Positions 27,029 through 36,175 of a DNA stretch of 64,000 bases are shown in pieces. The notes under the pieces are model-generated. The model was given only the letters and a program-made list of their open reading frames with translations. It did no database searches and was not told the DNA's origin. The stretch comes from Muribaculaceae bacterium (GTDB lineage Bacteria > Bacteroidota > Bacteroidia > Bacteroidales > Muribaculaceae), in the NCBI GenBank assembly GCA_017624155.1, contig JAGANS010000005.1:21006-85005 (forward strand). The letters run 5' to 3'. The stretch's first letter is position 1. Every line of letters begins with the position of its first letter. Both the position numbers and the translations under genes were made by a program.

Positions 27029-28341
27029 TTGGCTGGTGTTATTCCGTCGATCGTTATTTGCGAGGCCTTTGTGCCGTTGAGGTCGACAGCAGCCGACTGT
27101 AACTCTATCTCAGAGGCTGTCACGTTGCCATTGAAATCGTCGGTGGAATTGTTGGTATCTTTGAGGATGATGCGGCCATCGTCGGCTGTGGTGAGATACT
27201 TGCGGCGCACAGAGTGGAAGTATCGGTCCGGATCCATGTCGATCTGTCCGCAGGATGTCCATCCCATATCAAGACGGGGTGAGGTAACTGTCCATACAAA
27301 CATCTGAGCGACCGACAGGTTAACCATGTCGACTACCCATTCATTTGGCATCATATAGCAGTCGCCGGGAATTTCAAATACACCTGCGGGGACGGATAAT
27401 TTATAAGTGTAGGAGTAGGCTTTTTCCGACAGATAACGGTCGATATCGTAATCAGCCGGGATACGTGCGATGCCGTAGCTCTTGTAGCCGCGGTTGTGGA
27501 GGGCAAACATCGTGTTTGAGCTGCAATACCATTTGTCAAGGTTCTTTACGCCGGGGTTGTCGATGTCGGTGAATGCAGGATTCATCGATTCGTCATACCA
27601 CTCAAAATCGGCATGTGACAGGTCGATGGAATTCTCATTGATTTCTTTGTGATTCATGCCGTTGTCAGCTATGAGAAGCGACTTGCCTGGCTCCACCGGA
27701 TAGTCCTTGCCGCTGCCGGGAACAACATATACTGCGTCGACGGCCACTGCCTCATCCTTGATGTCGGGCGAATATTCAAATTTCTGCACGCTCATGAACG
27801 TTGTCTCAAAGATGGCTATGCCGTCGGCATATATGACGTGGTCGGTGTTGTTATAGAGCTTTACGTAGTTGTCGGCCGAATACTGATAAGCAGAGCCTGT
27901 CAGACAGCCTGCAAAGTAAATTTCCTCTATGATGAGATCATCGGTGGCAAGATTTACAAAAGCCTCAAGAGCAACCGATGTCCCTTCTTTTACTGTTATA
28001 GAACGCCTGGAGGCGCGGACCTCGGCATCAATTCCGTCGTGAAGGCTGGCAGTTGCTGTGTATGAGAGGTCGTAAAGACCGGGAAGAAGCGAAATCGATG
28101 CAGCATCAGTGAAGCTTTCACTTTGCTGAGTCGTGATGTTATTGAATGTATATTTCTCGTCGCTTACTGTTGTGATGCCATCCGGAAGGGTCACGCTTAC
28201 CTTTACCGATACTTTTTCGGGCTCGGCGGGTTTCGGGGGATTGACGGGATCTGGCTCGTCCTTGTCGGAGCATGATGTGCAGGTGATCATGCAGGCTGTG
28301 GCTATTGTCAGGAGTGCGAATCTGAATTGTTGTTTCATCAT
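27025..28341 (-). CDS. DUF4876 domain lipoprotein
   Basis: 438-residue predicted lipoprotein. The signal peptide ends at CTSCSDKDEPD; the acidic residues after the acylated Cys resemble the Bacteroidetes surface-export signal, so it may face outside. The N-terminal 120 residues look like a beta-sandwich (VKVSVTLPDGI...). The rest matches DUF4876, whose start (IEEIYFAGC...YVKLYNNTDHVIYADG) resembles a lamin-tail-like fold. It lies 15 nt after the TonB-dependent receptor stop and overlaps the DUF6850 start by 4 nt. By analogy with SusD-like partners it could bind the substrate for the receptor, but it is not a SusD homologue. Confidence 0.82.
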   Translation of the reverse strand: MMKQQFRFALLTIATACMITCTSCSDKDEPDPVNPPKPAEPEKVSVKVSVTLPDGITTVSDEKYTFNNITTQQSESFTDAASISLLPGLYDLSYTATASLHDGIDAEVRASRRSITVKEGTSVALEAFVNLATDDLIIEEIYFAGCLTGSAYQYSADNYVKLYNNTDHVIYADGIAIFETTFMSVQKFEYSPDIKDEAVAVDAVYVVPGSGKDYPVEPGKSLLIADNGMNHKEINENSIDLSHADFEWYDESMNPAFTDIDNPGVKNLDKWYCSSNTMFALHNRGYKSYGIARIPADYDIDRYLSEKAYSYTYKLSVPAGVFEIPGDCYMMPNEWVVDMVNLSVAQMFVWTVTSPRLDMGWTSCGQIDMDPDRYFHSVRRKYLTTADDGRIILKDTNNSTDDFNGNVTASEIELQSAAVDLNGTKASQITIDGITPAK

Positions 28342-28356
28342 TTTACATGTTATGAT

Positions 28357-30882
28357 TTAGATTGTGAAATTGAGTTCCATACCGAAATATAGTCCGGAAC
28401 TGCGGCGTACGAGCAGTCCGTTTGACGTATAGTCGGGCAGGCAGTCGAGTATCCGGTTTACAAAAAGCGCAATACGCATGTAGCGGCCAATTTCTTTTGT
28501 AGCTTTGAGGTTGACATACATGGCCAGCGGAACCGTGAGCTTCTGAGATGAGGTATTCTGCTTGCTGAGAAATCTCAGCAGAGGCTCTGCCGCGACGGCT
28601 TCTTCGGTGTACGGATGCTCCTTGCCGTCGCGAACATCGATATATGCCGACGGAGTGTGGTTGTCGGGCAGTTCTTCGGTGGATGTGCGCCACATACATT
28701 CAACCGTGGTTGAAAAGATCAGCCCAAGACGGCTTATCTGGGTGTCGAACATAAAATTGGTGTTAAACTGTTCGTTGACACGCCCTTCGTCCGTATCGTA
28801 TATTCCCACAAACCGATCGCTCACGGCTGTGCCGCTCACTACATCGCCCACCGGCCGCTGCAGACGCATGGAATTGGAATATGTGGACCGGAACCATGCG
28901 CCTGTAATGGTAAGTGCTGTGGCAATCGGACGCCAGCGTGCGGTGTTTATCTGAAATTCCACGCCCTGCTTGTCGATACGGGAGCCGTTTGTCACCTTGC
29001 TGTATCCTCCGAGTATATTCCGGTCTTCATAGGGCAGTGACCCGAGATCAGGCGGTCCTTGCAATACAGTTCCGTCGATCGCCGAAGCATCATATCTTCT
29101 ATATTGATATGGCCGGTAGACATATTCATAACGGTATCCCGAACGCAGATGCTCGTTGAAATAAGTTACCGAAAGCCTGTTTGTGCCGACGGAGGCGCCC
29201 AGACGCACTTCCCACTTTTTGTTTCGCGCAGGCTTCAGTTCGTGATTCGTCGGATCGTTGATATATGTGCTCAGATTCACACGACTGTGTTCCATAGGAT
29301 TGTTCACGTCGTAATAATTCAGTTGTACAAAGTCGACGTATGCAGCCTGCGGATACAGGTAATCAACAGTTGGCATGCGGGTGCTGATACCCCACCCTAT
29401 GGCAATCAAGGGCTTTAACTGCCCCGCAAGGGGCAGATCCCATACTGCATTGAGGCGGGGATCCAGATAAGGCTTGCCCGAAAGCAGATACCTGCTGTCG
29501 AGATGCGCGAGCATCACTGCCCGCATACCGGCTTGCAGCCGCAACCGCCCGGCAAGTCCGGACAGGCGTATATCGTCTTCGACAAAAAATGAAAGATTGT
29601 GTATTGCCGGAATCTGCGAGTAATCGCGTGGACGTGCCGTCCATGCCGCGGACAGCGGGTGCTCGATATCATATACCTGCCCGTGGCCGTAATTCTTGGC
29701 CATGTTCCATTCTCCCCCCGCCATATAATCATGCCTTATGAAATCATGCGAGACATTTCCGGAAGCCTTAAATTTTAAAAAGGCTGATAAGGGACGGCCA
29801 TCTGCAAGATAGTCGGCCACATACTCATCCAGGATATATCGTCCGTCGTGGACGCCTTCCTCCATTGAGGTCGGTGCGACCGTGGCGCGGCCCGGGGCAA
29901 CCTGCCGTAGTCTATGTAGCCTGTCGGACTGATATGTGAGCGAGCCGATCAGAGATATAGCGTTTATGGCTTTGAGAAAGGGCAATAACAGACGATAGTC
30001 GGCAGTGATGCCCATACTGTTGTAACTGGCTCGATACTCGTCGATCTTGTGATTGGATATATCCGGATCGATTTTTGACTTGTCTGTCGAGCCTGTGTAG
30101 TCGACAGACAGGTTGAGTGTCGATATTGTCGGACCGTCCGACCACCGCATCTGAGACCTCACGGATGCATTGATACGGGTATAGTTGTTCAGATTGTCGC
30201 GAGGATCGGCTTTTGAGTCAAGCCAGCCGATATCAGCATTGACAATAGTGTTGTCGACAGCGAAGCCTTTGCCGGCAAAAAACAGTTTGGAGTATTCATC
30301 GGCCTTGAATCGTGCGGTGAACGGTATGGCACGGCGCGTACGCCTGATATTCACCATACCCGATGAGAAATTGCCGTACTCAACCGGTGCTATGCCGCGG
30401 ACAATCTCGACGCTCTCGATATTGTCGGTGGCGATGGAGCGCATGTCCACACCACGATTGGTGGAGTTAAGGCTCGAAGAACCGTTTGCGTTACCGACCA
30501 TCTGCATATTCGCATCAGTCGAAACCGGAGCGCCGTCTATCACAAATAGTGTTCCGAGAGAACTTATATCGTAATCGGCATTTCGGACCGATGTGCCGAG
30601 AGCGCCGATCGTTCCTGTTTCACGCAGATTTATCGAATTGACCGATGTCATGTCGGGAGTCTTCGACATTCCGCCGGGCAAGAGGGCCATGAGGTCGGCA
30701 AACGATGTCGGCTGCAGGTGACGCATTGCCTCGCGGCCGATACGCGAGGTGGATGTAGCGCCTGCGGGCTGGATGGCGGTGACTGTGACCTCGTGCAGCG
30801 TGTCGGTCACGGCGGTGGAGAGTGCTGATGCCGCGAGGCAGCCGCAAGCGATGGACAGGATTGTGAGGATGTAGCGTTTCAC
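28357..30882 (-). CDS. TonB-dependent receptor
   Basis: 841-residue outer-membrane active transporter. A signal peptide (to about residue 20) precedes a TonB-box-like start (TLHEVTVTA) and a plug domain with SFADLMALLPGG, LFVIDGAPV and NIESVEIVRGIAPVEYGNFSSGMVNI. A 22-strand barrel follows, ending in an aromatic-rich strand (LYFGMELNFTI). It lacks the N-terminal carboxypeptidase-like extension of SusC proteins and has no SusD partner. I choose the GTG at 30882 as start: an upstream TTG falls inside the promoter box, and the GTG is followed at once by the signal peptide. First gene of the receptor-DUF4876-DUF6850 operon. The substrate is unknown; metal complexes or cofactors are possible. Confidence 0.9.
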   Translation of the reverse strand: MKRYILTILSIACGCLAASALSTAVTDTLHEVTVTAIQPAGATSTSRIGREAMRHLQPTSFADLMALLPGGMSKTPDMTSVNSINLRETGTIGALGTSVRNADYDISSLGTLFVIDGAPVSTDANMQMVGNANGSSSLNSTNRGVDMRSIATDNIESVEIVRGIAPVEYGNFSSGMVNIRRTRRAIPFTARFKADEYSKLFFAGKGFAVDNTIVNADIGWLDSKADPRDNLNNYTRINASVRSQMRWSDGPTISTLNLSVDYTGSTDKSKIDPDISNHKIDEYRASYNSMGITADYRLLLPFLKAINAISLIGSLTYQSDRLHRLRQVAPGRATVAPTSMEEGVHDGRYILDEYVADYLADGRPLSAFLKFKASGNVSHDFIRHDYMAGGEWNMAKNYGHGQVYDIEHPLSAAWTARPRDYSQIPAIHNLSFFVEDDIRLSGLAGRLRLQAGMRAVMLAHLDSRYLLSGKPYLDPRLNAVWDLPLAGQLKPLIAIGWGISTRMPTVDYLYPQAAYVDFVQLNYYDVNNPMEHSRVNLSTYINDPTNHELKPARNKKWEVRLGASVGTNRLSVTYFNEHLRSGYRYEYVYRPYQYRRYDASAIDGTVLQGPPDLGSLPYEDRNILGGYSKVTNGSRIDKQGVEFQINTARWRPIATALTITGAWFRSTYSNSMRLQRPVGDVVSGTAVSDRFVGIYDTDEGRVNEQFNTNFMFDTQISRLGLIFSTTVECMWRTSTEELPDNHTPSAYIDVRDGKEHPYTEEAVAAEPLLRFLSKQNTSSQKLTVPLAMYVNLKATKEIGRYMRIALFVNRILDCLPDYTSNGLLVRRSSGLYFGMELNFTI

Positions 30883-30906
30883 TATGTCAGTCGGATTTTG
30901 CGACTG

Positions 30907-30937
30907 CAAAGTTACGCCCGGCAGCCGGCCTCCGCAA
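30907..30937 (-). promoter_or_regulatory. Promoter of the TonB receptor-DUF4876-DUF6850 operon
   Basis: Minus-strand TAACTTTG (30907-30914) with TTG exactly 20 nt upstream (30935-30937). The predicted transcript starts near 30902, which decides the GTG at 30882 as the receptor start. Confidence 0.7.
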
Positions 30938-31012
30938 TACCCTGAAAAAGTGAAATATCGCTACGCCATATTTAGGTTTCTACTTAGAATAAGGTAGCTT
31001 ATATAAGGTAGA

Positions 31013-31249
31013 TCAGGGATTGTAAAGGTCGGTATTGTAGAAGTCCATGATGTCGCCGGTCATAGCAATGTATGCAGCTGCCGGTGACACAGGGTCGAGG
31101 GCCACCGCCTCGTTGAAGTCGGTGATGGCAGCTGCTCTTTGGCCGAGACGCCAATAGAGTTTGCCGCGGCGATAGTGAAGGTCGGCTGTGGGACCGGCCT
31201 GCTCAATCATTGCCGTGAGGGCGTCAATTTGTTTTTTTATATCGTCCAT
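31013..31249 (-). CDS. Small tetratricopeptide-repeat protein
   Basis: 78-residue cytoplasmic protein with an N-terminal helix and one clear TPR unit (ADLHYRRGKLYWRLGQRAAAITDFNEAVALDP written in two halves around residue 38). It is too short for a full TPR superhelix, so it probably pairs with itself or another helical protein. It is transcribed alone from a promoter whose -33 box lies within the first codons of the divergent phosphatase gene. Function unknown. Confidence 0.75.
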   Translation of the reverse strand: MDDIKKQIDALTAMIEQAGPTADLHYRRGKLYWRLGQRAAAITDFNEAVALDPVSPAAAYIAMTGDIMDFYNTDLYNP

Positions 31250-31263
31250 ACGCTTTTTTTTAT

Positions 31264-31271
31264 TACTTTTG
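31264..31271 (+). promoter_or_regulatory. Putative -7 box of the MINPP-like phosphatase gene
   Basis: TACTTTTG, 42 nt before the start codon. No clear -33 partner is present. Confidence 0.35.
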
Positions 31272-31290
31272 CGTTATCATTACATAATTA

Positions 31291-31322
31291 CAAAGATATA
31301 ACTTACGTGTGACATGCGCAAA
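31291..31322 (-). promoter_or_regulatory. Promoter of the small TPR gene
   Basis: Minus-strand TATCTTTG (31291-31298) with TTTG 20 nt upstream (31319-31322). The -33 box overlaps the first codons of the divergent gene. Confidence 0.65.
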
Positions 31323-32576
31323 CTAATCCTGACATTAATAACACTGGCCGCCGCCATGGGGTTGAACGCCCAGGACCCCACGTCCACCTCGTATTCCATG
31401 ACCCAGTGCGAGGGCTCGCTCACCCCCTATCCCGCCGAGGTGAATCCGGCGGTATTTCCCGACTCGCTGAGGCCTGTATTCATCAATCATGTGGGGCGTC
31501 ACGGCTCGCGCTATCCGGCTTCGTCGGCCAACTGCCTGAAGTTGCAGCGACTCCTTCAACGCGCCGACTCGCTGGGCACCATCACTCCGGTGGGACGCCA
31601 GTTGGCCCGGCTTAATGACCTGGTGATAGCTCGTAGCGACCGCCAGTGGGGCGCGCTCGACTCGCTGGGTATGGCCGAACAGCGGTCGATCGCCACGCGC
31701 ATGTTCTATAATTTCGGCGAGATATTTTCCGACGGGGCCACGGTGACGGCTCTGTCATCTTACTCGCCGCGTTCGATGATGAGCATGTATAGCTTTGTGC
31801 ACCAGCTCGACCGTATGGACAACCGCATCAACTTCGTCACCTCGACGGGGCGCGTGAATTCGGGCCAGATGCGGCCGTTTGACGTCAGCAAGGAATATCT
31901 TGATTTTCGCAAAGAGAATGTGTGGAAGCCGGCTTACGATGAATATTTCAATAAGTTCTGTCCTACGACGGCTATCCGCCGGGCTGTGGGCGAGCGTTTT
32001 CCCTTCGCTTCGGCCGACGAGGAACTCGATTATGCCATTACGGAGTATTATGTTATTGCCGGCTGCCGCTGCATGGGCATCGACCCGAATGCATCGCGCT
32101 TCTTTAGCAGGGAGGAATACAATGCGCTGTGGTCGTGCTTTAACCTGCGGCAGTATCTCCAGCGCACGGCAAGCACGGTGTCGACCGTACCGGCAGATAT
32201 CGCCTCGGAACTGGTGCAGGATCTTATCAGCACTACCGAGAGCTTTATCAACGGCACGAGTCCGTCGGTTGCATGCCTGCGATTCGGCCACGCCGAGACT
32301 CTGATGCCGCTGCTGTCGCTCATGCGCCTGAAAGGCTGCTATTATGTGACGAATTACTTTGACACGGTTGCCCTTCACTGGCGTGATTTTGATGTGGTGC
32401 CGATGGCTGCCAATATGCAGATGATCCTCTTCCGCAGCACGACGGGGCGGTATTACATTCGCGTCGATGTCAATGAGAAACCGGTACCTCTCCAGCCCAA
32501 TTCCACTGAGCTATATACCCCATGGGGAGTGGCTCGCGACTATCTGACCCGTATACTGCCTCTCACGGTTCAGTAA
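31314..32576 (+). CDS. Secreted histidine-type phosphatase, MINPP-like (candidate phytase)
   Basis: Branch-2 histidine phosphatase of 420 residues with a signal peptide (cleavage after LNAQ near residue 20), so periplasmic or surface-located. The catalytic motif is RHGSRYP (Arg62, His63, Arg66). The proton donor motif is HAE (His326-Ala-Glu328) rather than the HD of AppA-type phytases; HAE marks the multiple inositol polyphosphate phosphatases. The length is close to that of the characterised Bacteroides MINPP. It would release phosphate from phytate and lower inositol phosphates. Monocistronic, ended by a strong hairpin. Confidence 0.85.
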   Translation: MRKLILTLITLAAAMGLNAQDPTSTSYSMTQCEGSLTPYPAEVNPAVFPDSLRPVFINHVGRHGSRYPASSANCLKLQRLLQRADSLGTITPVGRQLARLNDLVIARSDRQWGALDSLGMAEQRSIATRMFYNFGEIFSDGATVTALSSYSPRSMMSMYSFVHQLDRMDNRINFVTSTGRVNSGQMRPFDVSKEYLDFRKENVWKPAYDEYFNKFCPTTAIRRAVGERFPFASADEELDYAITEYYVIAGCRCMGIDPNASRFFSREEYNALWSCFNLRQYLQRTASTVSTVPADIASELVQDLISTTESFINGTSPSVACLRFGHAETLMPLLSLMRLKGCYYVTNYFDTVALHWRDFDVVPMAANMQMILFRSTTGRYYIRVDVNEKPVPLQPNSTELYTPWGVARDYLTRILPLTVQ

Positions 32577-32589
32577 ACCGGTATATTAT

Positions 32590-32633
32590 ACAGCAAAGGC
32601 CCCGACAGAATCGCTCGCCGGGGCCTTTGCTGT
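32590..32633. terminator. Bidirectional hairpin terminator between the phosphatase gene and prs
   Basis: Perfect 15-bp stem (ACAGCAAAGGCCCCG and its complement) with a 14-nt loop. It lies in the 74-nt convergent gap. T-runs are short. Confidence 0.75.
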
Positions 32634-32650
32634 AATATGCAGTATGGAGT

Positions 32651-33595
32651 TTATTTGAACAGATATTGCGACGAGATGGATTCGTGGCAGTGGACGCGGC
32701 GGATGGTGTCGGCAAAGAGGCGGGCTACCGTCAGCACGGTTACCTTCTTTGAACCGCCGAAGTAAGGAATCGAATTGGTGAATATCATCTCGACAAGGCC
32801 TGAGTCGTCAACGCGTTGAGTGGCGGGGTCACTCATGATGGCGTGTGTGGCAAGGGCGCGAACGCTCTTGGCTCCGTTTTCAAGCATCAGATCGGCTGCC
32901 TTGGTGATAGTACCTGCGGTGTCGACCATGTCGTCGACAAGAATCACATTCTTGTCCTTCACATCGCCGATGACAGTCATGGTGGCCACGACATTTGCCT
33001 TGGCACGCTGCTTGTGGCACAGCACCAGAGGCACCTGCAGATATTTGGCGTATGAATTGGCACGCTTGGCACCGCCGACATCAGGAGTGGCGATTACGAG
33101 ATCCTCAAGATTGAGGCTCTGGATGTAGGGAATGAATACCGATGAAGCATACAGGTGATCGACCGGCACGTTGAAGAAGCCCTGAATCTGATCGGCGTGG
33201 AGATCCATAGTGATCACGCGGTCGACGCCGGCCGCAGTAAGCAGGTCGGATACCAGTTTGGCGGCGATGGACACACGGGGCTTGTCCTTTCGGTCCTGAC
33301 GGGCCCAGCCGAAGTAAGGAATCACGGCGATCGTAGTTTTGGCCGAGGCACGCTTTGCAGCGTCGATCATCAGGAGCAGCTCCATAAGATTGTCGCTGTT
33401 GGGGAAGGTGCTCTGTACGAGGTAGACCTCGCAACCGCGTACCGATTCTTCAAATGACACCTCGAACTCGCCGTCGGCGAAGTGCTGGATGTTCATCTTT
33501 CCGAGTTCTACACCAAGGTCTTTGCAAATTTCTTCGGCCATGTAGCGCGACTTAGTGCCGGAGAAAATTTTGAAAGGGGGTAATGAGGAATCCAT
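32651..33595 (-). CDS. prs: Ribose-phosphate pyrophosphokinase (PRPP synthetase)
   Basis: Makes PRPP from ribose 5-phosphate and ATP for nucleotide, His and Trp synthesis. The 314-residue class I enzyme has its usual blocks: FADGEFEV, YFGWARQDRK, the metal site MDLHADQIQGFF, TPDVGGAKRA and the PRPP loop VILVDDMVDTAGT. I start at ATG 33595, which gives the family length and sits 23 nt after the stop of the GH13 gene; an upstream in-frame ATG would overlap that gene and add 18 non-conserved residues. Last gene of the patatin-GH13-prs operon. Confidence 0.95.
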   Translation of the reverse strand: MDSSLPPFKIFSGTKSRYMAEEICKDLGVELGKMNIQHFADGEFEVSFEESVRGCEVYLVQSTFPNSDNLMELLLMIDAAKRASAKTTIAVIPYFGWARQDRKDKPRVSIAAKLVSDLLTAAGVDRVITMDLHADQIQGFFNVPVDHLYASSVFIPYIQSLNLEDLVIATPDVGGAKRANSYAKYLQVPLVLCHKQRAKANVVATMTVIGDVKDKNVILVDDMVDTAGTITKAADLMLENGAKSVRALATHAIMSDPATQRVDDSGLVEMIFTNSIPYFGGSKKVTVLTVARLFADTIRRVHCHESISSQYLFK

Positions 33596-33618
33596 AATAT
33601 TGGGGATTTTAAGGGGAT

Positions 33619-35325
33619 TTACTTGATTTTTGTAGTCCGGATCTTCCATATCACTGCTCCGTGGGAGGGAATATGGGTTGCAAATGGCGTTGTATCGCTT
33701 ATCGTCTTTACTGATTCTTGTCCGGTGAGCAGCTCGGTAGCCACGACATTGCCGCGGCGCAGGTCAAGGTAATCGAAGGCATGTGCGGGTATGTTGATCT
33801 CCACATTTGCCTCTTCGTCCGAGAAGTTTACGGTAATTACGAGCAGTTCGTCGCCGTCGGCACGCAGGAAAGCAAAATGGCGGTGAGGATTCAGTCGCGG
33901 GTTCTCGTAATTGACATACATCAGGTCGAAAAACTTGCCCTCGCGTATGGCTCTTTCGGTGTTGCATAGGGTAAGGATGCGTCGGTACATGCTGCGCAGC
34001 CACTGCTCCTTGTCGGACAGCTGTCCGTCGCACCGGCCGTGGTTGAGCCATCGGCGCAGCGTGGGGATACTCCAGTAATCAAATATTGTAGTACGTCCGT
34101 CATGGCCGCTGTAGCCCTCGGCATCGGCCGCCGGTTCTCCGAGTTCCTGACCCGCGTAGATCATGAACGGACCGGTGGAGATCATGGCGCTTACCACGAG
34201 CGACGGAATCACCCTTGCGGCGTCGCCTGCATACTGTATGGATGCGAAGCGTTGCTCATCATGATTCTCAAGGAAATTGAGCATGTGGGGAGCAATGCCG
34301 TCGACTGTTTGCCAGCATGATGTGAGTGTGGCGGCCGAGTGATTGGCCGTTTCGATGGCCCTGAGCGAGTCGTAAAGATTCACCTTGTCATAAAGGTAAT
34401 CGAAGCCGGCTGTATATATGAATTTGCGGTATAGCCCTACGTCGTAAATCTCCGCGATAAAGATTATGTCGGGATTCACCTCTCTGACCTGCGGGATGGC
34501 CCATCGCCAGAAGTCGACCGGCACCATGTGGGCCATGTCGCAGCGGAATCCGTCGACACTCTTCGCAGCCCAGTAGCGCAGGATATTCAGCATCTTAAGC
34601 CATGTGGGCGGTATGGGATCGTAGTGGCGCGAGTGATCACCGTAGTCGTAGCCGTAGTTAAGCTTTATGGTGTCGTACCAGTTGTTCTTGCCGGGAAATG
34701 CCGTGAAGCAATCGTCGCCCGAAGCCTTGGCCGGGAATTCGATGTATGCGTCCTTACTGTAGCCGAGATCTACTCCTATCGGCGCGAACTGCTGCCGGGT
34801 GATATAGTAGAAATTGTTGGTCGGAGAGAAGAACATCTCGCGGTTATCGCCATGGCCGAGGTCCTCGACTCCGGCGGGCAGATGGTCGGAAGCGTATTCG
34901 CGGGCGACGTGATTGGGGACGAAGTCCATTATCACCTTGAGGCCTGCGCGGTGAGTGCGTGCGACAAGCTTCTCGAATTCGTCAATACGCCTGTCGACGT
35001 CAACGGCCAGGTCGGGGTCGATGTCATAATAGTCGGTGATGGCGTACGGGCTGCCGGCTTTACCTTTGATAACATGCGGATTATGGCGTGGAATGCCGTA
35101 CTTGGTATAGTCGGGTGTATGAGCGTGCTCGATTACACCGGTATACCATACATGTGTGGCACCGAGCTCGCGTATCTGCTTTAAAACAGTGGAAGTAATA
35201 TGGTTGAGCTTACCGGAGCCGTTCTGTTCGATTGTGCCGTCTGGTACAAGATCAGAGGTATAGTTGGTGAAGAGGCGTGGCAAAAGCTGGTATATTACCG
35301 GTTTGAGCTCGTCGGTCTTTTCCAT
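33619..35325 (-). CDS. GH13 alpha-amylase family glycosidase, cytoplasmic
   Basis: 568-residue alpha-glucan-active enzyme with all four GH13 blocks: DFVPNHV (134-140), GFRCDMAH with the nucleophile Asp263, EIYD with the acid/base Glu292, and ENHDEQ with Asp356. A beta-sandwich C domain follows. No signal peptide, so it acts inside the cell, probably on maltodextrin or glycogen. The specificity cannot be named. It lies 5 nt after the patatin-like gene and before prs, so all three may share one transcript from 36176. Together with malQ it would form the intracellular glucan route. Confidence 0.88.
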   Translation of the reverse strand: MEKTDELKPVIYQLLPRLFTNYTSDLVPDGTIEQNGSGKLNHITSTVLKQIRELGATHVWYTGVIEHAHTPDYTKYGIPRHNPHVIKGKAGSPYAITDYYDIDPDLAVDVDRRIDEFEKLVARTHRAGLKVIMDFVPNHVAREYASDHLPAGVEDLGHGDNREMFFSPTNNFYYITRQQFAPIGVDLGYSKDAYIEFPAKASGDDCFTAFPGKNNWYDTIKLNYGYDYGDHSRHYDPIPPTWLKMLNILRYWAAKSVDGFRCDMAHMVPVDFWRWAIPQVREVNPDIIFIAEIYDVGLYRKFIYTAGFDYLYDKVNLYDSLRAIETANHSAATLTSCWQTVDGIAPHMLNFLENHDEQRFASIQYAGDAARVIPSLVVSAMISTGPFMIYAGQELGEPAADAEGYSGHDGRTTIFDYWSIPTLRRWLNHGRCDGQLSDKEQWLRSMYRRILTLCNTERAIREGKFFDLMYVNYENPRLNPHRHFAFLRADGDELLVITVNFSDEEANVEINIPAHAFDYLDLRRGNVVATELLTGQESVKTISDTTPFATHIPSHGAVIWKIRTTKIK

Positions 35326-35330
35326 TGCAG

Positions 35331-36155
35331 TTACTTAATAGGCAGGGGATTTTGCCACAGCCCGGCATCGCGAAGGGCTTTGCGGGTGTGGACATATCCG
35401 CTCATATAGACATTGTTAATATATCGCAGGTCGAAAGGCCCGTAATGGGTAATCTCGAGCGGTGCGATATTCAGATCGCAGAGAGCCATGTCGTCGCGCT
35501 GGTTGGCCTTGGCCCACAGATTATAAGTGCGCATGGCTACCGACAGGAATGAATCGGCACGTTTTTTCTGCGTCAGAGGGCTTACATTTACGCCAATCAG
35601 ATAATCGCATTTGTCGCGTATGATCCATGCCGGATGATTACGCAGCACACCGCCGTCGACATATTCCTTATCATTAATAATGACCGGCGGGAAAGTGATG
35701 GGTATGGAACATGATGCAAGCACACGCTCGGCTATCGGGCCTGTATGAAATTCCTCCGATATGCCGTCGGTAAAGTTTGTCACACCGATGTAAACAGGTA
35801 TGGGCAGATCCTCGAGATTCTTATATTCGCCGAGATTACTTTCAAGAAATTTCTTGAAAGGCTGCATCGAGAACAGTCCGCCGCTGTGAGGACGAAAGTC
35901 GACCAACTTCTTAAAGCTCTTTTTTGAAAATATATCAAGAAATTGCTTGGGCCCTATCCATGCGGCATATAGAGCAGCCACTATGCTGCCGGCACTAACG
36001 CCCGCAATGATGTCGGGCTTGTGACCTGCCTCCTCAATGGCGGCAAGCGCTCCGGCATGAGCAACTCCTCGGGCTCCGCCACCCGACATAGCTATTCCCA
36101 GGCGTATTCGGCCTGATTCAGCTGCGGATGACTTCGTTTCTTTTTCCATATCCAT
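35331..36155 (-). CDS. Patatin-like phospholipase
   Basis: 274-residue serine lipid hydrolase of the patatin/RssA type. The oxyanion loop is SGGGARG (24-30), the nucleophile elbow GVSAG with Ser54, and the catalytic Asp167 in DGG. A hydrophobic/cationic C-terminal region follows. It lacks a signal peptide, and so is cytoplasmic or peripheral. I start at ATG 36155 (a second ATG lies two codons in); the further upstream TTG lies upstream of the promoter box. First gene of the operon with GH13 and prs. The substrate is unknown. Confidence 0.88.
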   Translation of the reverse strand: MDMEKETKSSAAESGRIRLGIAMSGGGARGVAHAGALAAIEEAGHKPDIIAGVSAGSIVAALYAAWIGPKQFLDIFSKKSFKKLVDFRPHSGGLFSMQPFKKFLESNLGEYKNLEDLPIPVYIGVTNFTDGISEEFHTGPIAERVLASCSIPITFPPVIINDKEYVDGGVLRNHPAWIIRDKCDYLIGVNVSPLTQKKRADSFLSVAMRTYNLWAKANQRDDMALCDLNIAPLEITHYGPFDLRYINNVYMSGYVHTRKALRDAGLWQNPLPIK

Positions 36156-36175
36156 CGACTGGCTTTTTGTGAGTA

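Noticed and set aside
28343-30882. SusC/SusD-type glycan utilisation locus
   Set aside because: The receptor lacks the SusC N-terminal extension, there is no SusD homologue and no glycoside hydrolase beside it.
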